A DNA stretch of 64,000 bases from Spirosoma taeanense (GCF_013127955.1 NZ_CP053435.1:1240001-1304000); one strand, 5' to 3'. Shown: positions 44,255 to 54,461, counted from the first letter of the stretch. Made by a program: numbers and translations. Notes: generated by a model from the letters alone, not told the origin.

Positions 44255-45079
44255 TTAGTACTTCTTCATGATCTTAATTAACTGTCGACTAATCACCTCG
44301 TTGCCAGCGTCGGATGGATGCAGGCCGTCGTAAGTTTTATCAATGGCTTCAGTGGGATAGGGGTACTCGTCTGTTTCGGGGTTGAAGGGAATGTCGGTAT
44401 AGGCCGGGTAGGTGTAGTTGCGATAGGTGCCCGTCTGCGGATCTTTCAGCCGTTTGAACTTTACGAGTTTTTTCAGCTTCAGTTTACCAGTGTGGTACAG
44501 ATCCACTACCGGGATCTGCTCCGATCGGCCAATGGAATCGATGGCCTGCGCAAATGCTTCGAGATATTGCCCATTTTTAGCTTTGTAAGATCCGTAGGCA
44601 TTGTTTTTATAATTCGCCAGGTAGATAAAATCGGATCGTTGCATAGGCGTAATCAGAATAATTTTGGCCGCCGGATTCAGGCTACGGAGTTTGTCGATAA
44701 TGATGCGAAAGGAGCCATATACTGTACCATTGCCGGTTTTGTCCCGGTAATCGGCGAAACGGCCCAATGGCTTACCGGCCCACCAGTCGTTGGTACCCAG
44801 AAAAACGGAGTAGATATCGGCTTTGGTCAGGCCTAATTTCTCAATCTCCTGGGCAATACGAACGGCCGTCCAGCCATTATGGCCCTGGTTAGTATAGTGA
44901 ATGTTCGGAAGCTGCTCGACTACCCTCGACATATAGCCTTTGGCAACCCGGTTGCCGGTTTCATCCGGATGATCATTCAGATATGTAATGGAGTCGCCAA
45001 GCGCCGTCCAGGTAAGCTCCGGACTCCGGAACGCGCCAAACAGACAGACAATAACAATAAACAGAGCAATTTTTCGCAT
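44255..45079 (-). CDS. SGNH/GDSL hydrolase, exported
   Basis: The 274-residue protein has a signal peptide ('MRKIALFIVIVCLFGAFRS') and SGNH blocks I ('TALGDSITYLN', catalytic Ser), III ('FLGTNDWW', oxyanion Asn) and V ('YDGLHPSDAGNE', Asp and His). It would be a periplasmic or secreted esterase or lipase on an acetylated or acylated sugar, substrate unknown. An ATG at 45079 gives the signal peptide; an earlier ATG at 45142 adds a polar stretch. It is not related closely to the larger esterases at 19.9 and 27.5-33.7 kb. Confidence 0.85.
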   Translation of the reverse strand: MRKIALFIVIVCLFGAFRSPELTWTALGDSITYLNDHPDETGNRVAKGYMSRVVEQLPNIHYTNQGHNGWTAVRIAQEIEKLGLTKADIYSVFLGTNDWWAGKPLGRFADYRDKTGNGTVYGSFRIIIDKLRSLNPAAKIILITPMQRSDFIYLANYKNNAYGSYKAKNGQYLEAFAQAIDSIGRSEQIPVVDLYHTGKLKLKKLVKFKRLKDPQTGTYRNYTYPAYTDIPFNPETDEYPYPTEAIDKTYDGLHPSDAGNEVISRQLIKIMKKY

Positions 45080-45286
45080 AGGTGTTTGGTGGCTGCTTAA
45101 TGTACAGGCCGGATTATTGGAAGGGCTATACCGTAAAGGCAATGGCGATTCGGCTTTAACTGCCCTAGCTTTACGTTTTGTTGGATAAAATCGCCCGTTA
45201 GTTAAGGCGTTTGCTGATTAATAAGCTCATTAAGAGAGAAGTAGACCGCTTATAAGCTATTTTGCAGCTATAAACGGTGAACCTAC

Positions 45287-46147
45287 ATGACAAAAATTAT
45301 CAGCGAACCTGTTCCTCAACCAGTAGCCAAACAACCCTTAACCAACTGGAGTCTGAAAGCCATACGCTGGTCAGGCGTTTTACTCGTAATTACTGTCTGG
45401 GTCAGCGCGGCCCTGTTCGGTCTGTACATCCTGGCTTTCTATGCATCGGCCCTTTACGAAGATAAAATGGATCGCTGGAATCAGGTCTTGCCCCGGTTGT
45501 ATGAGCAGAATTCAACGACGGCTACGAGCGGTATCGGGCTGCATTTTGCGATGGGCGGCATCATTCTAGTTCTGGGAAGTATTCAGTTAATCAAGTCCGT
45601 CCGGCTTCGGTATCCAGCCCTGCACCGCTGGATTGGACGTATTTACGTCGTCGCATCGGTGCTGGCCGCGTTGGGCGGCCTAACGTTTATTGTTATCAAA
45701 GGAACCATTGGCGGAACAATGATGAACATCGGCTTCGCTCTCTACGGCGTTCTGATGTTTGTTGCCGCCATTCAGACCTATCGGTACGCCGTAGCCGGAA
45801 ACCTGGACAGGCACCGGGCGTGGGCCCTGCGTCTGTATGCGCTGGCTATTGGTTCGTGGCTATACCGGATGGATTACGGGTTCTGGATACTTCTAACGGA
45901 CGGACTAGGGCATACCCGCACATTCAGCGGCCCGTTTGACAGTGTCATGGCGTTTTTCTTTTATATCCCTAACCTGTTGGTGGCTGAGGTTTTCATCCGG
46001 GCTCGCTCGTACAAAGCTTCGCTGGTGCTTCGGTTTTCGGCGTCTTTGGTTCTGTTGCTCGCAACAGGCTTTCTGCTGCTGGGGACTTATTATTTCACCC
46101 TGTATTACTGGGGGCCGGCTATCGTGAAGTGGCTGTCCTTGGCTTAA
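45287..46147 (+). CDS. DUF2306 membrane protein
   Basis: The 286-residue protein has about six predicted transmembrane helices and matches DUF2306. Family landmarks are 'LHRWIGRIYVVASVLAA', with a conserved His-Arg, and 'HRAWALRLYALAIGSWLYRM' in a later helix. The family is common in Bacteroidota and Proteobacteria and may bind heme through such His residues, but no function is established. It starts the plus-strand run leading into the SDR gene. Confidence 0.8.
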   Translation: MTKIISEPVPQPVAKQPLTNWSLKAIRWSGVLLVITVWVSAALFGLYILAFYASALYEDKMDRWNQVLPRLYEQNSTTATSGIGLHFAMGGIILVLGSIQLIKSVRLRYPALHRWIGRIYVVASVLAALGGLTFIVIKGTIGGTMMNIGFALYGVLMFVAAIQTYRYAVAGNLDRHRAWALRLYALAIGSWLYRMDYGFWILLTDGLGHTRTFSGPFDSVMAFFFYIPNLLVAEVFIRARSYKASLVLRFSASLVLLLATGFLLLGTYYFTLYYWGPAIVKWLSLA

Positions 46148-46185
46148 TTTGCTCCCTCAAGCACTATTTACGCGTATCTCAACCT

Positions 46186-46980
46186 ATGGATTTACAATTG
46201 AAGGGTAAAACGGCGCTCGTGACCGGTTCGACGGCGGGTATTGGGTTTGCCATTGCTAAACTACTAGCCAAAGAAGGCGCCAACGTAATTCTGACGGGCC
46301 GCAGTCAGGCGCGCATTGACGAGGCTATCCGCCAGATTCAGCCCGAAGCGGGCGGAGGCACGCTGACCGGTGTTGTCGTTGACTTTGGCCGGGCCGACAT
46401 GATTCAGCAATTGCTGGAGCAGATTCCCGATGTCGATATTCTGGTGAACAACGTCGGGATTTTCGGGCCTAAAGAGTTCGAGCAGATCACTGACGATGTA
46501 TGGCTGTCGTTTTTTGAGGTAAACGTCCTGAGTGGCGTCCGGCTGTCGCGGGTGTATTTTCCGAAAATGCTGAAGAAGAACTGGGGTCGAATCCTGTTTA
46601 TTTCCAGCGAATCGGCCCTTCAGATACCCGAAGAAATGATTCATTACGGCACAACCAAAACGGCGCAACTGGCCGTGGCGCGTGGCCTGGCCGAACTGAC
46701 CAAAGGCACCAACGTAACGGTCAACTCAGTTTTGCCCGGTCCGACCAAGAGCGAGGGCGTCGGTACATTCGTGAAAGAACTGGCCGATAAGCAAGGGATT
46801 ACAGAAGCCCAGATGGAGGAGCAATTCTTTCGGGAGATGCGCCCGACTTCGCTGATTCACCGGTTTGCCAGCCCCGACGAAGTGGCCCAGATGGTGGCGT
46901 TTCTGGCGAGTCCGTTATCGTCGGCGACGAACGGAGCCGCGATCCGGGTAGATGGTGGAGTCGTTAAGGCTGCTGTTTGA
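46186..46980 (+). CDS. Short-chain dehydrogenase/reductase
   Basis: The 264-residue NAD(P)-dependent oxidoreductase has 'TGSTAGIGFAIAK' (Gly-rich cofactor site), 'LVNNVGIFG' (NNAG-like), the catalytic Ser in 'FISSESA' and 'YGTTKTAQLAVA' (YxxxK). Substrate cannot be told. The start at 46186 is preferred because an upstream ATG at 46129 overlaps the end of the DUF2306 gene with a non-family leader. Confidence 0.85.
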   Translation: MDLQLKGKTALVTGSTAGIGFAIAKLLAKEGANVILTGRSQARIDEAIRQIQPEAGGGTLTGVVVDFGRADMIQQLLEQIPDVDILVNNVGIFGPKEFEQITDDVWLSFFEVNVLSGVRLSRVYFPKMLKKNWGRILFISSESALQIPEEMIHYGTTKTAQLAVARGLAELTKGTNVTVNSVLPGPTKSEGVGTFVKELADKQGITEAQMEEQFFREMRPTSLIHRFASPDEVAQMVAFLASPLSSATNGAAIRVDGGVVKAAV

Positions 46981-47013
46981 CTGAAAGAGCCCGATTGTGG
47001 CAGTATAATAATC

Positions 47014-47072
47014 GAGCCCGGCCTGGGGGTGGTAAGACCAGTTAGTTTGTCTTTACCATCCAGACCGGGCTC
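47014..47072. terminator. Imperfect inverted-repeat terminator between convergent genes
   Basis: The arms around 47014-47036 and 47050-47072 pair with a few interruptions, forming a long hairpin between the SDR gene and the convergent acyltransferase. Confidence 0.7.
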
Positions 47073-47082
47073 AATCAATTTG

Positions 47083-48282
47083 TTACGCGATGGACTCAGC
47101 CGGAGCAGCCGGAGCCGGTTTACGGGCGAAAATCCACGGATGGGCCTTGCCATTCAGAAAGCGGCCAATGAACGTACTGCGCACGAAAAGCAGATACGTC
47201 AGGAACGTAAACAGAAAGATACTGACCAGGTTAACGCCGAACTTCAGGAAACATGAAACGGGCCAGTCGAGCAGCCAGTAGCTAATCCAGATCGTCAGCG
47301 GCATGTGCGCCAGATACATCCAGTATGACCCCTGCGACAATAACTGAGTCGTAAGCGTGCTCTTGGGAAACGCTTTAAGGCTCAGGCCAATCAGGCCCGG
47401 AATGACGGTCCAGATATGGCAGGCGCCCATCACCATAGCGGCTGTCGTATAGGTACGGTCCGACGAAAACCACGGCCGGTGGAAATAAATGGTCAGATAT
47501 AACGTCATAAACAGCGCGCTGGCCCCTACGTTCAGCCAGGGCCGTTGCGTGAACCGGTTCAACAGATACGAATGATGGAACAGCCGCCAGCCGAACACGA
47601 AAAAGACGATCTCGACCAGAAACGTTCGCCAGTTTAGTCGGAACTCCGTGGGCGTTTCAATCCAGGGGCCATGCATGGTCAGCAACGTCATCAGCGTTAC
47701 CACACCAAAAATAAGCGCGTACCACCGACTGATGAGTAGCCGGTCGAACCGGCTCGTTACGGCGGTTACCCAATGAGCAGGCAACCGTTCGGCTATCTTT
47801 ACCGTGACATAGGCCAGCAGGCAGAAGATGTACAGGTAGTACAGAAACCACAGGTGAACCAGCCGAACAACCGGAACGCCCGACGTGATCATGTTAATTA
47901 CCAGCCGATATTCAGCCGAATCTGTTGTGCCGTTGCGGGCCGCTGCAAACCCAAGAAGAATGATGGGCGAGAGCAGGGGCATAAAGACCAGCAGCGGCAG
48001 CAGAATACGCCTGGTGCGGTTGCGCAGCATTGCCCCCGCGCCGTATCGGCGGACTGTCATGGCCCCAAAAAATCCGGCCAGTACGAAGAACACCGGCATA
48101 CTGAACAAATGCCGGATCAGAAACACGTAATAGAACGCGATATGGTTCGTTTGCGGGTCGTGGAATTCGCCCCAGACCGGAAACGCTTCGTTGGTATAGC
48201 TCAGACCGGCATGGGTCACCATCACCGAAAACATCATCCCAATGCGCAATACATCAAGGCCGTTGTATCGTGCAGAGGTCAT
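47083..48282 (-). CDS. Acyltransferase 3 family membrane protein
   Basis: The 399-residue protein has ten or so predicted transmembrane helices and matches the acyltransferase 3 family (OafA/OpgC-like) that O-acylates sugars on the cell surface. 'NGLDVLRIGMMFSVMVTHAG' at the start holds the conserved Arg and His of the family. It overlaps the gene upstream, the hexapeptide acetyltransferase, by four bases, so the two are cotranscribed, perhaps in modifying one polysaccharide. Confidence 0.8.
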   Translation of the reverse strand: MTSARYNGLDVLRIGMMFSVMVTHAGLSYTNEAFPVWGEFHDPQTNHIAFYYVFLIRHLFSMPVFFVLAGFFGAMTVRRYGAGAMLRNRTRRILLPLLVFMPLLSPIILLGFAAARNGTTDSAEYRLVINMITSGVPVVRLVHLWFLYYLYIFCLLAYVTVKIAERLPAHWVTAVTSRFDRLLISRWYALIFGVVTLMTLLTMHGPWIETPTEFRLNWRTFLVEIVFFVFGWRLFHHSYLLNRFTQRPWLNVGASALFMTLYLTIYFHRPWFSSDRTYTTAAMVMGACHIWTVIPGLIGLSLKAFPKSTLTTQLLSQGSYWMYLAHMPLTIWISYWLLDWPVSCFLKFGVNLVSIFLFTFLTYLLFVRSTFIGRFLNGKAHPWIFARKPAPAAPAESIA

Positions 48283-48830
48283 GAATGCAGTTTTCGGGCT
48301 GGAACACCAACATACACATTACCTTCTTCGCAGTCTTTATTGACAAACGCCAGCGTACCCACAACCACGTTGTCGGCTACCGTAATGCCGTGCTGCAGAA
48401 CGACGTTGGTACTGATAAAGCAGTTTGAGCCAATATTAGCCCCACCTACCTGATCCAGATTCTGATCGAGGTTGTTGGTCATCACCCGGGGAGCTACGTA
48501 GGTGCCGTCGCCAATGCGCACCCCCCGGGCAATGATTGTGCCGTAGCGTAATGTAACCTTGTTGCCGATGACCGAGCTGCCCGAGAAGGCTACCTGCGAA
48601 TCAATGTAGCAGCCGCTACCAATCTGCGTGTTTTTCCGAATCTCGACGTAGTTCTTTATGACTGTTCCCTTGCCGATGCGCGTACCGGAACAGATCATAC
48701 AGAAATTACCAATTTCGACATCTTCCTCGATATCGACATCATCTTCAATGATCGTGTACTTACCGACTTTTACGTTCTCTGCAATTCGGGCTTGTGAGGA
48801 GACAATCTGCTCCGGCGTGAAACTTAGCAT
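48279..48830 (-). CDS. Hexapeptide-repeat (LbetaH) acetyltransferase
   Basis: The 183-residue protein consists of imperfect hexapeptide repeats ('DVDIEEDVEIGNFCMI', 'GSNCFISTNVVLQHG') of a left-handed beta helix, with the C-terminal 'GVPARKL' of sugar N- or O-acetyltransferases using acetyl-CoA. It resembles WlbB-type UDP-sugar N-acetyltransferases. It overlaps the acyltransferase 3 gene, suggesting a joint role in surface sugar acetylation. Confidence 0.85.
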   Translation of the reverse strand: MLSFTPEQIVSSQARIAENVKVGKYTIIEDDVDIEEDVEIGNFCMICSGTRIGKGTVIKNYVEIRKNTQIGSGCYIDSQVAFSGSSVIGNKVTLRYGTIIARGVRIGDGTYVAPRVMTNNLDQNLDQVGGANIGSNCFISTNVVLQHGITVADNVVVGTLAFVNKDCEEGNVYVGVPARKLHS

Positions 48831-48954
48831 AATTCTTTGGCTAGTAGGGATTTCCGTTAAAATTACGGCTCTCTGTCAACCTGCCAACATAAGTTTCGTG
48901 GGCGGTAGCCTAATATCTATAGAGTGAGCGAGTGGCCCAATCAGGCCATATCGG

Positions 48955-51432
48955 CTACTTGCCGCCACCTAATTTCCCAGCTTTTCCCGGTACAACTGCC
49001 GCTGCGGGATTCCTGACGTATTTGTCCAACCAGCCGTTCATTTCGTATAGCATATGGAGCAGCGACTCTTTTGCGGTATAACCGTGACTTTCGTAGGGCA
49101 GGAATACCAGCCGTGTTGTTGCGCCAAATCCTTTCAGGGCGTTGTAGTACCGCTCAGACTGGATCGGGAACGTACCGGTGTTATTATCCGCTTCGCCGTG
49201 GATCAGCAGCAGGGGTGTCTTCATTTTATCGGCGTTCATAAACGGCGACATGGCGTTATACACCTCTGGAGCCTGCCAGTACGTTCGTTGCTCGTTCTGG
49301 AAGCCAAAGGGAGTCAGTGTGCGGTTGTAGGCACCACTGCGGGCAATGCCGCCTTTAAAGAGCTTGCTGTGCGTGAGCAGGTTCGCCGTCATAAACGCAC
49401 CGTAGGAGTGGCCGCCTACACCTACGCGGCTCGAATCGACAACGCCCAGCCGGACGCCCTCGTCAATGGCGGCTTTGGCGCTCGCCACGAGCTGCTGCAC
49501 ATAGGTGTCGTTCGGTTCTTTATCACCTTCACCCACGATAGGAATACTGGCGTTGTCCAGAATGGCATAGCCCATCGTTACGAACGCAGCAGCACCCCAG
49601 TAGCTGATGCGGTTGAACTGGTAAGGTGACCCCGACACCTGACCGGCGGCATCCTTGCTTTTGAACTCGGCGGGGTATGCCCACAGAAACGTGGGCAGCG
49701 GGCCCTGTTCCTTTTTGTAGCCAGCGGGCAGATATAGCGTCGCCGTCAGATCAACGCCGTCGGAACGTTTGTAACGAAGCTGCTGCTTCTGAACGCCTTT
49801 CAGTTGCGGGTAGGGGTGTGAAAAGGCGGTTACCTGAATAGGCGCCACGCGGGCTTTTAGGTTTCTGATAAAATAGTTCGGGTTCTCGTCGGGCGTTTCG
49901 CGGGTGGTCAGAATAGTCTGCTTAGCCGCATCCAGAACCGCTACCGGCCGCTCGAAGTACGGAGCCGCCGACCGCCACAGTTCGCGGGTTTTCTTCGTGT
50001 TCAGATTCAGCAGGCTTACGAACGGCCGATCACCTTCGGGCGACGCGCCCTGCCCGTTAAGCAGCAGGATCTCGTTGTTTGGCAGCAGGTTCAGCACGTC
50101 ACGACCGTACTGGTTCCGCTTCATGTCGGGCTGACCGGGGTTAGAGTAGCGGTCTTCGTACGAACGGTCGAAGAGCACGGCCGTCTGCCAGGTGCCGGGG
50201 TTGACTGTCTTGACCAGAGCTTTCCGGGTCTGCCACCACTGTTCGGTTGCCAGGGCGACGGTCTCATTGCCCCAGTCAAAATTCTCAAAGCGGTACTGAG
50301 CCGCGTAGATTTCTTTCGGCGCCGTAGCGAACGGAGCAGAAACCATGTACACTTTGTCGCGGATGTCGGCTTTGACCTTGGGGTCACCGTTGTCCTGGGC
50401 CACCGTGTAATACACCGAAGCGGGTGCATCGGCCCGCCAATTGAAATCACGGGGCCCGGTCGGCGCGCCATCGCGGCTATACGCCACATTGTCCTGCAAA
50501 GGTCCGTCGTTCAGTGTCTTTACCAGCGTACCGTTCATAGCGTATACGTCGGTGCGGAGCGGGAAGCGATACACGGGTACCAGATACGAGAAAGGTGTAT
50601 GCACCGTTTCGATCATAACGTATTGCCCGTCAGGCGACGGATCGGCGGAGGCAATAATACCCGGTTGGCCAATACTGACCGCCTGTCCGTCCAGACCCAG
50701 CCGAACAACCTGCGCTGTGGCGTAGTAGGCAAACTGACGTTCGTCGGAAGGGTTCTTCAGTAAATCCTGGTAGGTAGGAGCCTGCGACTTGCGGCCGAGG
50801 TTTTCCTGGGTGGTTGGGCCAGCCGGTACCCGGCTGATTTCGGGTGCGGTTCCGCGCCCGGCAGGAACTGCCTTCACAATCAGGCTCTTGCTGTCGGATA
50901 CCCAGCGGAACGGCGTGCCCATAACGGCGTTCAACGCCAGCGTGCCAACTTTCGTGGCCGCAGCTGTAGTAACGTCGGCAACATACAGGTCGATTCGGTT
51001 GTCGGTCGAGTTCGCAAACGCGAATCTGGTTTCGTCGGGCGACCACTGAACGTAACTGATGAGAGGCTCGGCGGGCAGCCCCGTTACGGTCACTTCATCC
51101 TTGCCCGTCATTTTTTTGAGCTTCAGACCGGTTATGTAATGCACCCGGCTGGGACCATTGTTAGCGGGGTTCATGCGGAGTCCGGCCAGCTTAAGTTCAG
51201 GCTGGGCCAGCTCCGCAATACCGGGCGCGGAAGCCTGCTCCAGGATGAGCATATAATCCCCTTTGGACGTAACACTGACGCCCGGCGTAGGCGGAACCGT
51301 TACCAGATCGGCCAGTGGTTTGGGGGGCGTTTGGTAGGCGGTTGCATCCTGAGCGTTTACCGCGGAGAAAGACGCGCTGAACACAAAAACGGAAAGCCAC
51401 AACTGCCGGAACGGAGCAATAAGTTGACGCAT
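48955..51432 (-). CDS. S9 family serine peptidase, exported
   Basis: The ~825-residue protein starts with a signal peptide ('WLSVFVFSASFSAVNAQ'), then a seven-bladed propeller and an alpha/beta hydrolase domain. 'GVGGHSYGAF' carries the catalytic Ser (codon 49405-49407, ~residue 676), 'LLIHGEADNN' the Asp, and 'PYESHGY' the His. The length and the 'GEADNNTGTFPIQSERYYNAL' block fit the glutamyl-peptidase-like branch (S9D). It would cut peptides in the periplasm. The start at 51432 gives a good signal peptide; the ATG at 51486 adds a leader. Confidence 0.88.
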   Translation of the reverse strand: MRQLIAPFRQLWLSVFVFSASFSAVNAQDATAYQTPPKPLADLVTVPPTPGVSVTSKGDYMLILEQASAPGIAELAQPELKLAGLRMNPANNGPSRVHYITGLKLKKMTGKDEVTVTGLPAEPLISYVQWSPDETRFAFANSTDNRIDLYVADVTTAAATKVGTLALNAVMGTPFRWVSDSKSLIVKAVPAGRGTAPEISRVPAGPTTQENLGRKSQAPTYQDLLKNPSDERQFAYYATAQVVRLGLDGQAVSIGQPGIIASADPSPDGQYVMIETVHTPFSYLVPVYRFPLRTDVYAMNGTLVKTLNDGPLQDNVAYSRDGAPTGPRDFNWRADAPASVYYTVAQDNGDPKVKADIRDKVYMVSAPFATAPKEIYAAQYRFENFDWGNETVALATEQWWQTRKALVKTVNPGTWQTAVLFDRSYEDRYSNPGQPDMKRNQYGRDVLNLLPNNEILLLNGQGASPEGDRPFVSLLNLNTKKTRELWRSAAPYFERPVAVLDAAKQTILTTRETPDENPNYFIRNLKARVAPIQVTAFSHPYPQLKGVQKQQLRYKRSDGVDLTATLYLPAGYKKEQGPLPTFLWAYPAEFKSKDAAGQVSGSPYQFNRISYWGAAAFVTMGYAILDNASIPIVGEGDKEPNDTYVQQLVASAKAAIDEGVRLGVVDSSRVGVGGHSYGAFMTANLLTHSKLFKGGIARSGAYNRTLTPFGFQNEQRTYWQAPEVYNAMSPFMNADKMKTPLLLIHGEADNNTGTFPIQSERYYNALKGFGATTRLVFLPYESHGYTAKESLLHMLYEMNGWLDKYVRNPAAAVVPGKAGKLGGGK

Positions 51433-51630
51433 ACGTTGATTAGCGTTTGGATGAAGTTTTAAAGATAAAGCAAAACGCAGTTTCAAATCCGCTATCCGTC
51501 AACGATTCGGCAAATCAATGGTAATATTTATAACAAATAACCGAATGAATCCAGTTTATAAACCAATCCCTGATCAGTGGGTAATACCTTGCTGCCCAGT
51601 TAACAGACAATTATCAGGTTACTAGTCCAG

Positions 51631-53496
51631 ATGTTCATGCCAGATGACCTATCAGCCGAATTGCCCTTGCTGCAACTCTTTGATGCGTTGCCGGACGGCA
51701 TCACATACGTAGAAGCAGTTCGGAATGAGCAACGTGAGTTAAAAGATTTTCGGGTTGCTTACATGAATGCACCGGCCATAGCTATGGCCGGTGATGCTTA
51801 TCCGACTGGGTCTGGCGCGCAGTTTTTAAGGCACAGCCAGCCCGACGGCCTGTTTACCGACATGCTGTTCCAACAGTATGCCGAAGTGCTTACGTCCGGT
51901 CAGGCCCTGTCGTTTTCATACTGGTACCCTGCCGGGAACCGACACATTACCGCCCAATGTCAAAAGTTTAACGACGGTGTGCTGAGTGTCATGCGGGACA
52001 GTACAGAGCAGTATCGGGCCGACCAGCAGCGGCTGGCCGATCTTCTGGATGCTTCGTTCGATGGAATTGCAGTGTATCAGATTATCGAAAACCCGGCCGA
52101 TCCGGCTGTCCGCTTTGCCTATAGTGAGGTGAATCGGGCGTATCGGCAGATGGCGGGTCTGGTGGGCGACGAGGCTTTACCGCCGTTTCCCGGGCCAATG
52201 GAAACCGAACTGTTGCCGATACTTCACCAGGTAGCCCATACGGGCCAGCCGCAGCAGACGGTTGTACAAAATTGGACCAATCCGCTCAACATCTGGTATA
52301 AGGTCGTGGTAATTAAACGGGATCAGGAGCTGGTAGGAACGTTCCAGGACATAACCAATAACTGGCAGTGCGAACTGCTCAACACTGTTCTGGAGCATAC
52401 GCCCAGCGGTATCTGTGCCGCCGAAGCTATTCGGGACGAAACCGGGGGTATTCTTGATTTTCAGGGTATCGTCGTGAACGATGCTGCTTTGGTGCAACTG
52501 GGCCTGGAGCGCGAAGCGGTGGCGCAATCGACCGCCCGTCAGCTTGATCCGGCGTTCGAAACCTCGGGACGCTTAGCTACTTTTCAGCGGGTGCTGGAAA
52601 CCGGCGAGGTGTATCGGATGCAGTATCTGCACACGGCAACCAACCGCTGGATGGAACTGATTGTGTCGCGCATGGACGAGGAAACGCTCATTGCTGTTTT
52701 TACCGACGTAACGGCTATTCGGCAGGTTCAGCAGAAGCTCGAACTGTCGGTCAGTGATCTACAGCAGTCGAATGCCAATCTGGAGCAGTTTGCCTACGTC
52801 GCCAGTCATGACCTGCAGGAACCTTTGCGCAAGATTGTTAGCTTTGGCAATATCCTGGCCGATCAATATGCTGCCGGACTCGGGGCCGATGGAGTTGACA
52901 TTATCGGGCGCATGCGGTCGGCTGCGAGCCGGATGCAGAGTCTGGTGCGCGATGTGCTGGCCTATTCGCGGCTAACGGCCAACGAAGACGCCTTTCAGTT
53001 AATTGATATGAATCAACTGATTCAGGGCGTTCTGGTGGACCTTGAAACCGCAATCGTTGACCGGCAGGCGGTGATCGAGGTAGCCCCCATGGGCGAGCTG
53101 CGGGGCGATGCGCTGCAGCTGCGCCAATTATTCCAGAATCTGATCAGTAATGCGCTGAAGTTTGTCCGGGCGGGCGTGCAGCCGCATATCACAATCAGTT
53201 ACCGCCGAATATCGGCCCTGGAAGCGCCGGTGCCTATATCCGCGATCGATCAGCAACTAGTTTTCGATCTGATTGAGGTAACGGATAATGGCATTGGTTT
53301 TGAACAAAGTCAGGCCAGCCGGATTTTTCAGGTCTTTCAGCGGCTGCACGGCCGTTCGGCCTATGCCGGCACGGGTATCGGACTGGCTATTGTTCAGCGC
53401 GTTATTGAAAACCACCGGGGATACATTGCCGCCGAAGGGCGTCCCGGCGAAGGCGCTACGTTCCGCATTTGTTTTCCCGTTCACAAGAATAGATAA
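51631..53496 (+). CDS. Sensor histidine kinase with three PAS-like domains
   Basis: The 621-residue protein has no signal peptide or membrane helix. It has PAS-like regions at ~8-130, ~135-245 and ~250-365, then a HisKA domain with 'YVASHDLQEPLRKI' (phospho-His at 393) and an ATPase domain with 'QNLISNALKF' (N box), 'VTDNGIGFEQ' (G1) and 'GTGIGLAIVQRVI' (G2). It is a cytosolic sensor for a small molecule or redox signal of unknown identity. No response regulator is adjacent. Confidence 0.9.
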   Translation: MFMPDDLSAELPLLQLFDALPDGITYVEAVRNEQRELKDFRVAYMNAPAIAMAGDAYPTGSGAQFLRHSQPDGLFTDMLFQQYAEVLTSGQALSFSYWYPAGNRHITAQCQKFNDGVLSVMRDSTEQYRADQQRLADLLDASFDGIAVYQIIENPADPAVRFAYSEVNRAYRQMAGLVGDEALPPFPGPMETELLPILHQVAHTGQPQQTVVQNWTNPLNIWYKVVVIKRDQELVGTFQDITNNWQCELLNTVLEHTPSGICAAEAIRDETGGILDFQGIVVNDAALVQLGLEREAVAQSTARQLDPAFETSGRLATFQRVLETGEVYRMQYLHTATNRWMELIVSRMDEETLIAVFTDVTAIRQVQQKLELSVSDLQQSNANLEQFAYVASHDLQEPLRKIVSFGNILADQYAAGLGADGVDIIGRMRSAASRMQSLVRDVLAYSRLTANEDAFQLIDMNQLIQGVLVDLETAIVDRQAVIEVAPMGELRGDALQLRQLFQNLISNALKFVRAGVQPHITISYRRISALEAPVPISAIDQQLVFDLIEVTDNGIGFEQSQASRIFQVFQRLHGRSAYAGTGIGLAIVQRVIENHRGYIAAEGRPGEGATFRICFPVHKNR

Positions 53497-53573
53497 CCGT
53501 TCTACCCTCAGTTTTATACCGGTTTCCAGCGGTTCTTTCGTTACTTTGACGCCTGGATCAACCTGCCTAATTC

Positions 53574-54461
53574 ATGCGTAACCTTGTTCTCCTGATCAGT
53601 TTATTAACGCTTGCTTCGTGTAAACTCGAAACGCCCGGTGTTTTTTCGGTCCAGTTTGCCGCTGATCCTACGGCGACGCCGGTTGCTCCCGGTCAGATTG
53701 ACGAAGCCTCGGGTATAGCCGATAGCCGTAGCCAACCTGGTAATCTCTGGATCAATCAGGACAGCGGCACCCCGGCCGAGCTGGCTTTGCTGGGATACGA
53801 CGGTCAGGTAAAGGGTAGGGTAGCCATTCCTCAGTTCGGCAATCGCGACTGGGAGGAGATTGCCATCGGCCCGGGCCCCAAAGACGGAACAAACTATATT
53901 TATATCGGGGAAATCGGCGACAACGACGGTCAGCAGCCCATCAGTCAGATTTACCGGCTGCCCGAACCAGCTAATTTACAAACGCCCGTTACGCAGGTAG
54001 AACGGATCAACTTTCGCTATCCCGACGGACCGCGCGATGCTGAAGCCATGTTCGTTGACCCGCAGACGAAAGACATTTATATCATTACGAAGCGCGAGCA
54101 GAACGTACACCTCTACAGCCTGCCATACCCGCAGAATATAAATGAGGTAACTGTGGCGCAGTCGTTTGGTGAGCTACCATCGTTCGGTCAGGGCCTACCG
54201 TATTACGTAACGGGGGCGGCTATCTCACCCGATGGCAGCGAAATTCTGGTTCGTACCTATACCGGGCTGTTCTACTGGAAACGGAACGCCGGCCAGAGCA
54301 TCGCCGATGTGCTTCAGCATGGCAACCGGCGTTCACTGACAGTTCGGCTGGAGCCGCAGGGTGAAGCGGTTTGCTTTACCAAAGACGGCAGAGGCTTTTT
54401 CACAATCAGCGAGCGAGCCAGCGCGTCGTCGGTCAGTCTGCTGTATTACGCCCGTAGGTAA
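53574..54461 (+). CDS. Lipoprotein with beta-propeller-like repeats
   Basis: The 295-residue protein has a lipoprotein signal ('LLISLLTLASC', Cys 16) and a beta-rich body ('IDEASGIADSRSQPGNLW', 'YIYIGEIGDNDGQ') that looks like a propeller or SdiA-type esterase-like repeat. Function is unknown. Its stop overlaps the ATG of the carotenoid desaturase by one base (TAATG), so translation is coupled and a link to membrane or carotenoid function is possible. Confidence 0.65.
   Translation: MRNLVLLISLLTLASCKLETPGVFSVQFAADPTATPVAPGQIDEASGIADSRSQPGNLWINQDSGTPAELALLGYDGQVKGRVAIPQFGNRDWEEIAIGPGPKDGTNYIYIGEIGDNDGQQPISQIYRLPEPANLQTPVTQVERINFRYPDGPRDAEAMFVDPQTKDIYIITKREQNVHLYSLPYPQNINEVTVAQSFGELPSFGQGLPYYVTGAAISPDGSEILVRTYTGLFYWKRNAGQSIADVLQHGNRRSLTVRLEPQGEAVCFTKDGRGFFTISERASASSVSLLYYARR

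Noticed and set aside
51631..53496. Phytochrome-type or hybrid histidine kinase
   Set aside because: No bilin-binding GAF domain or receiver domain is present; only PAS-like regions, HisKA and ATPase parts are seen.
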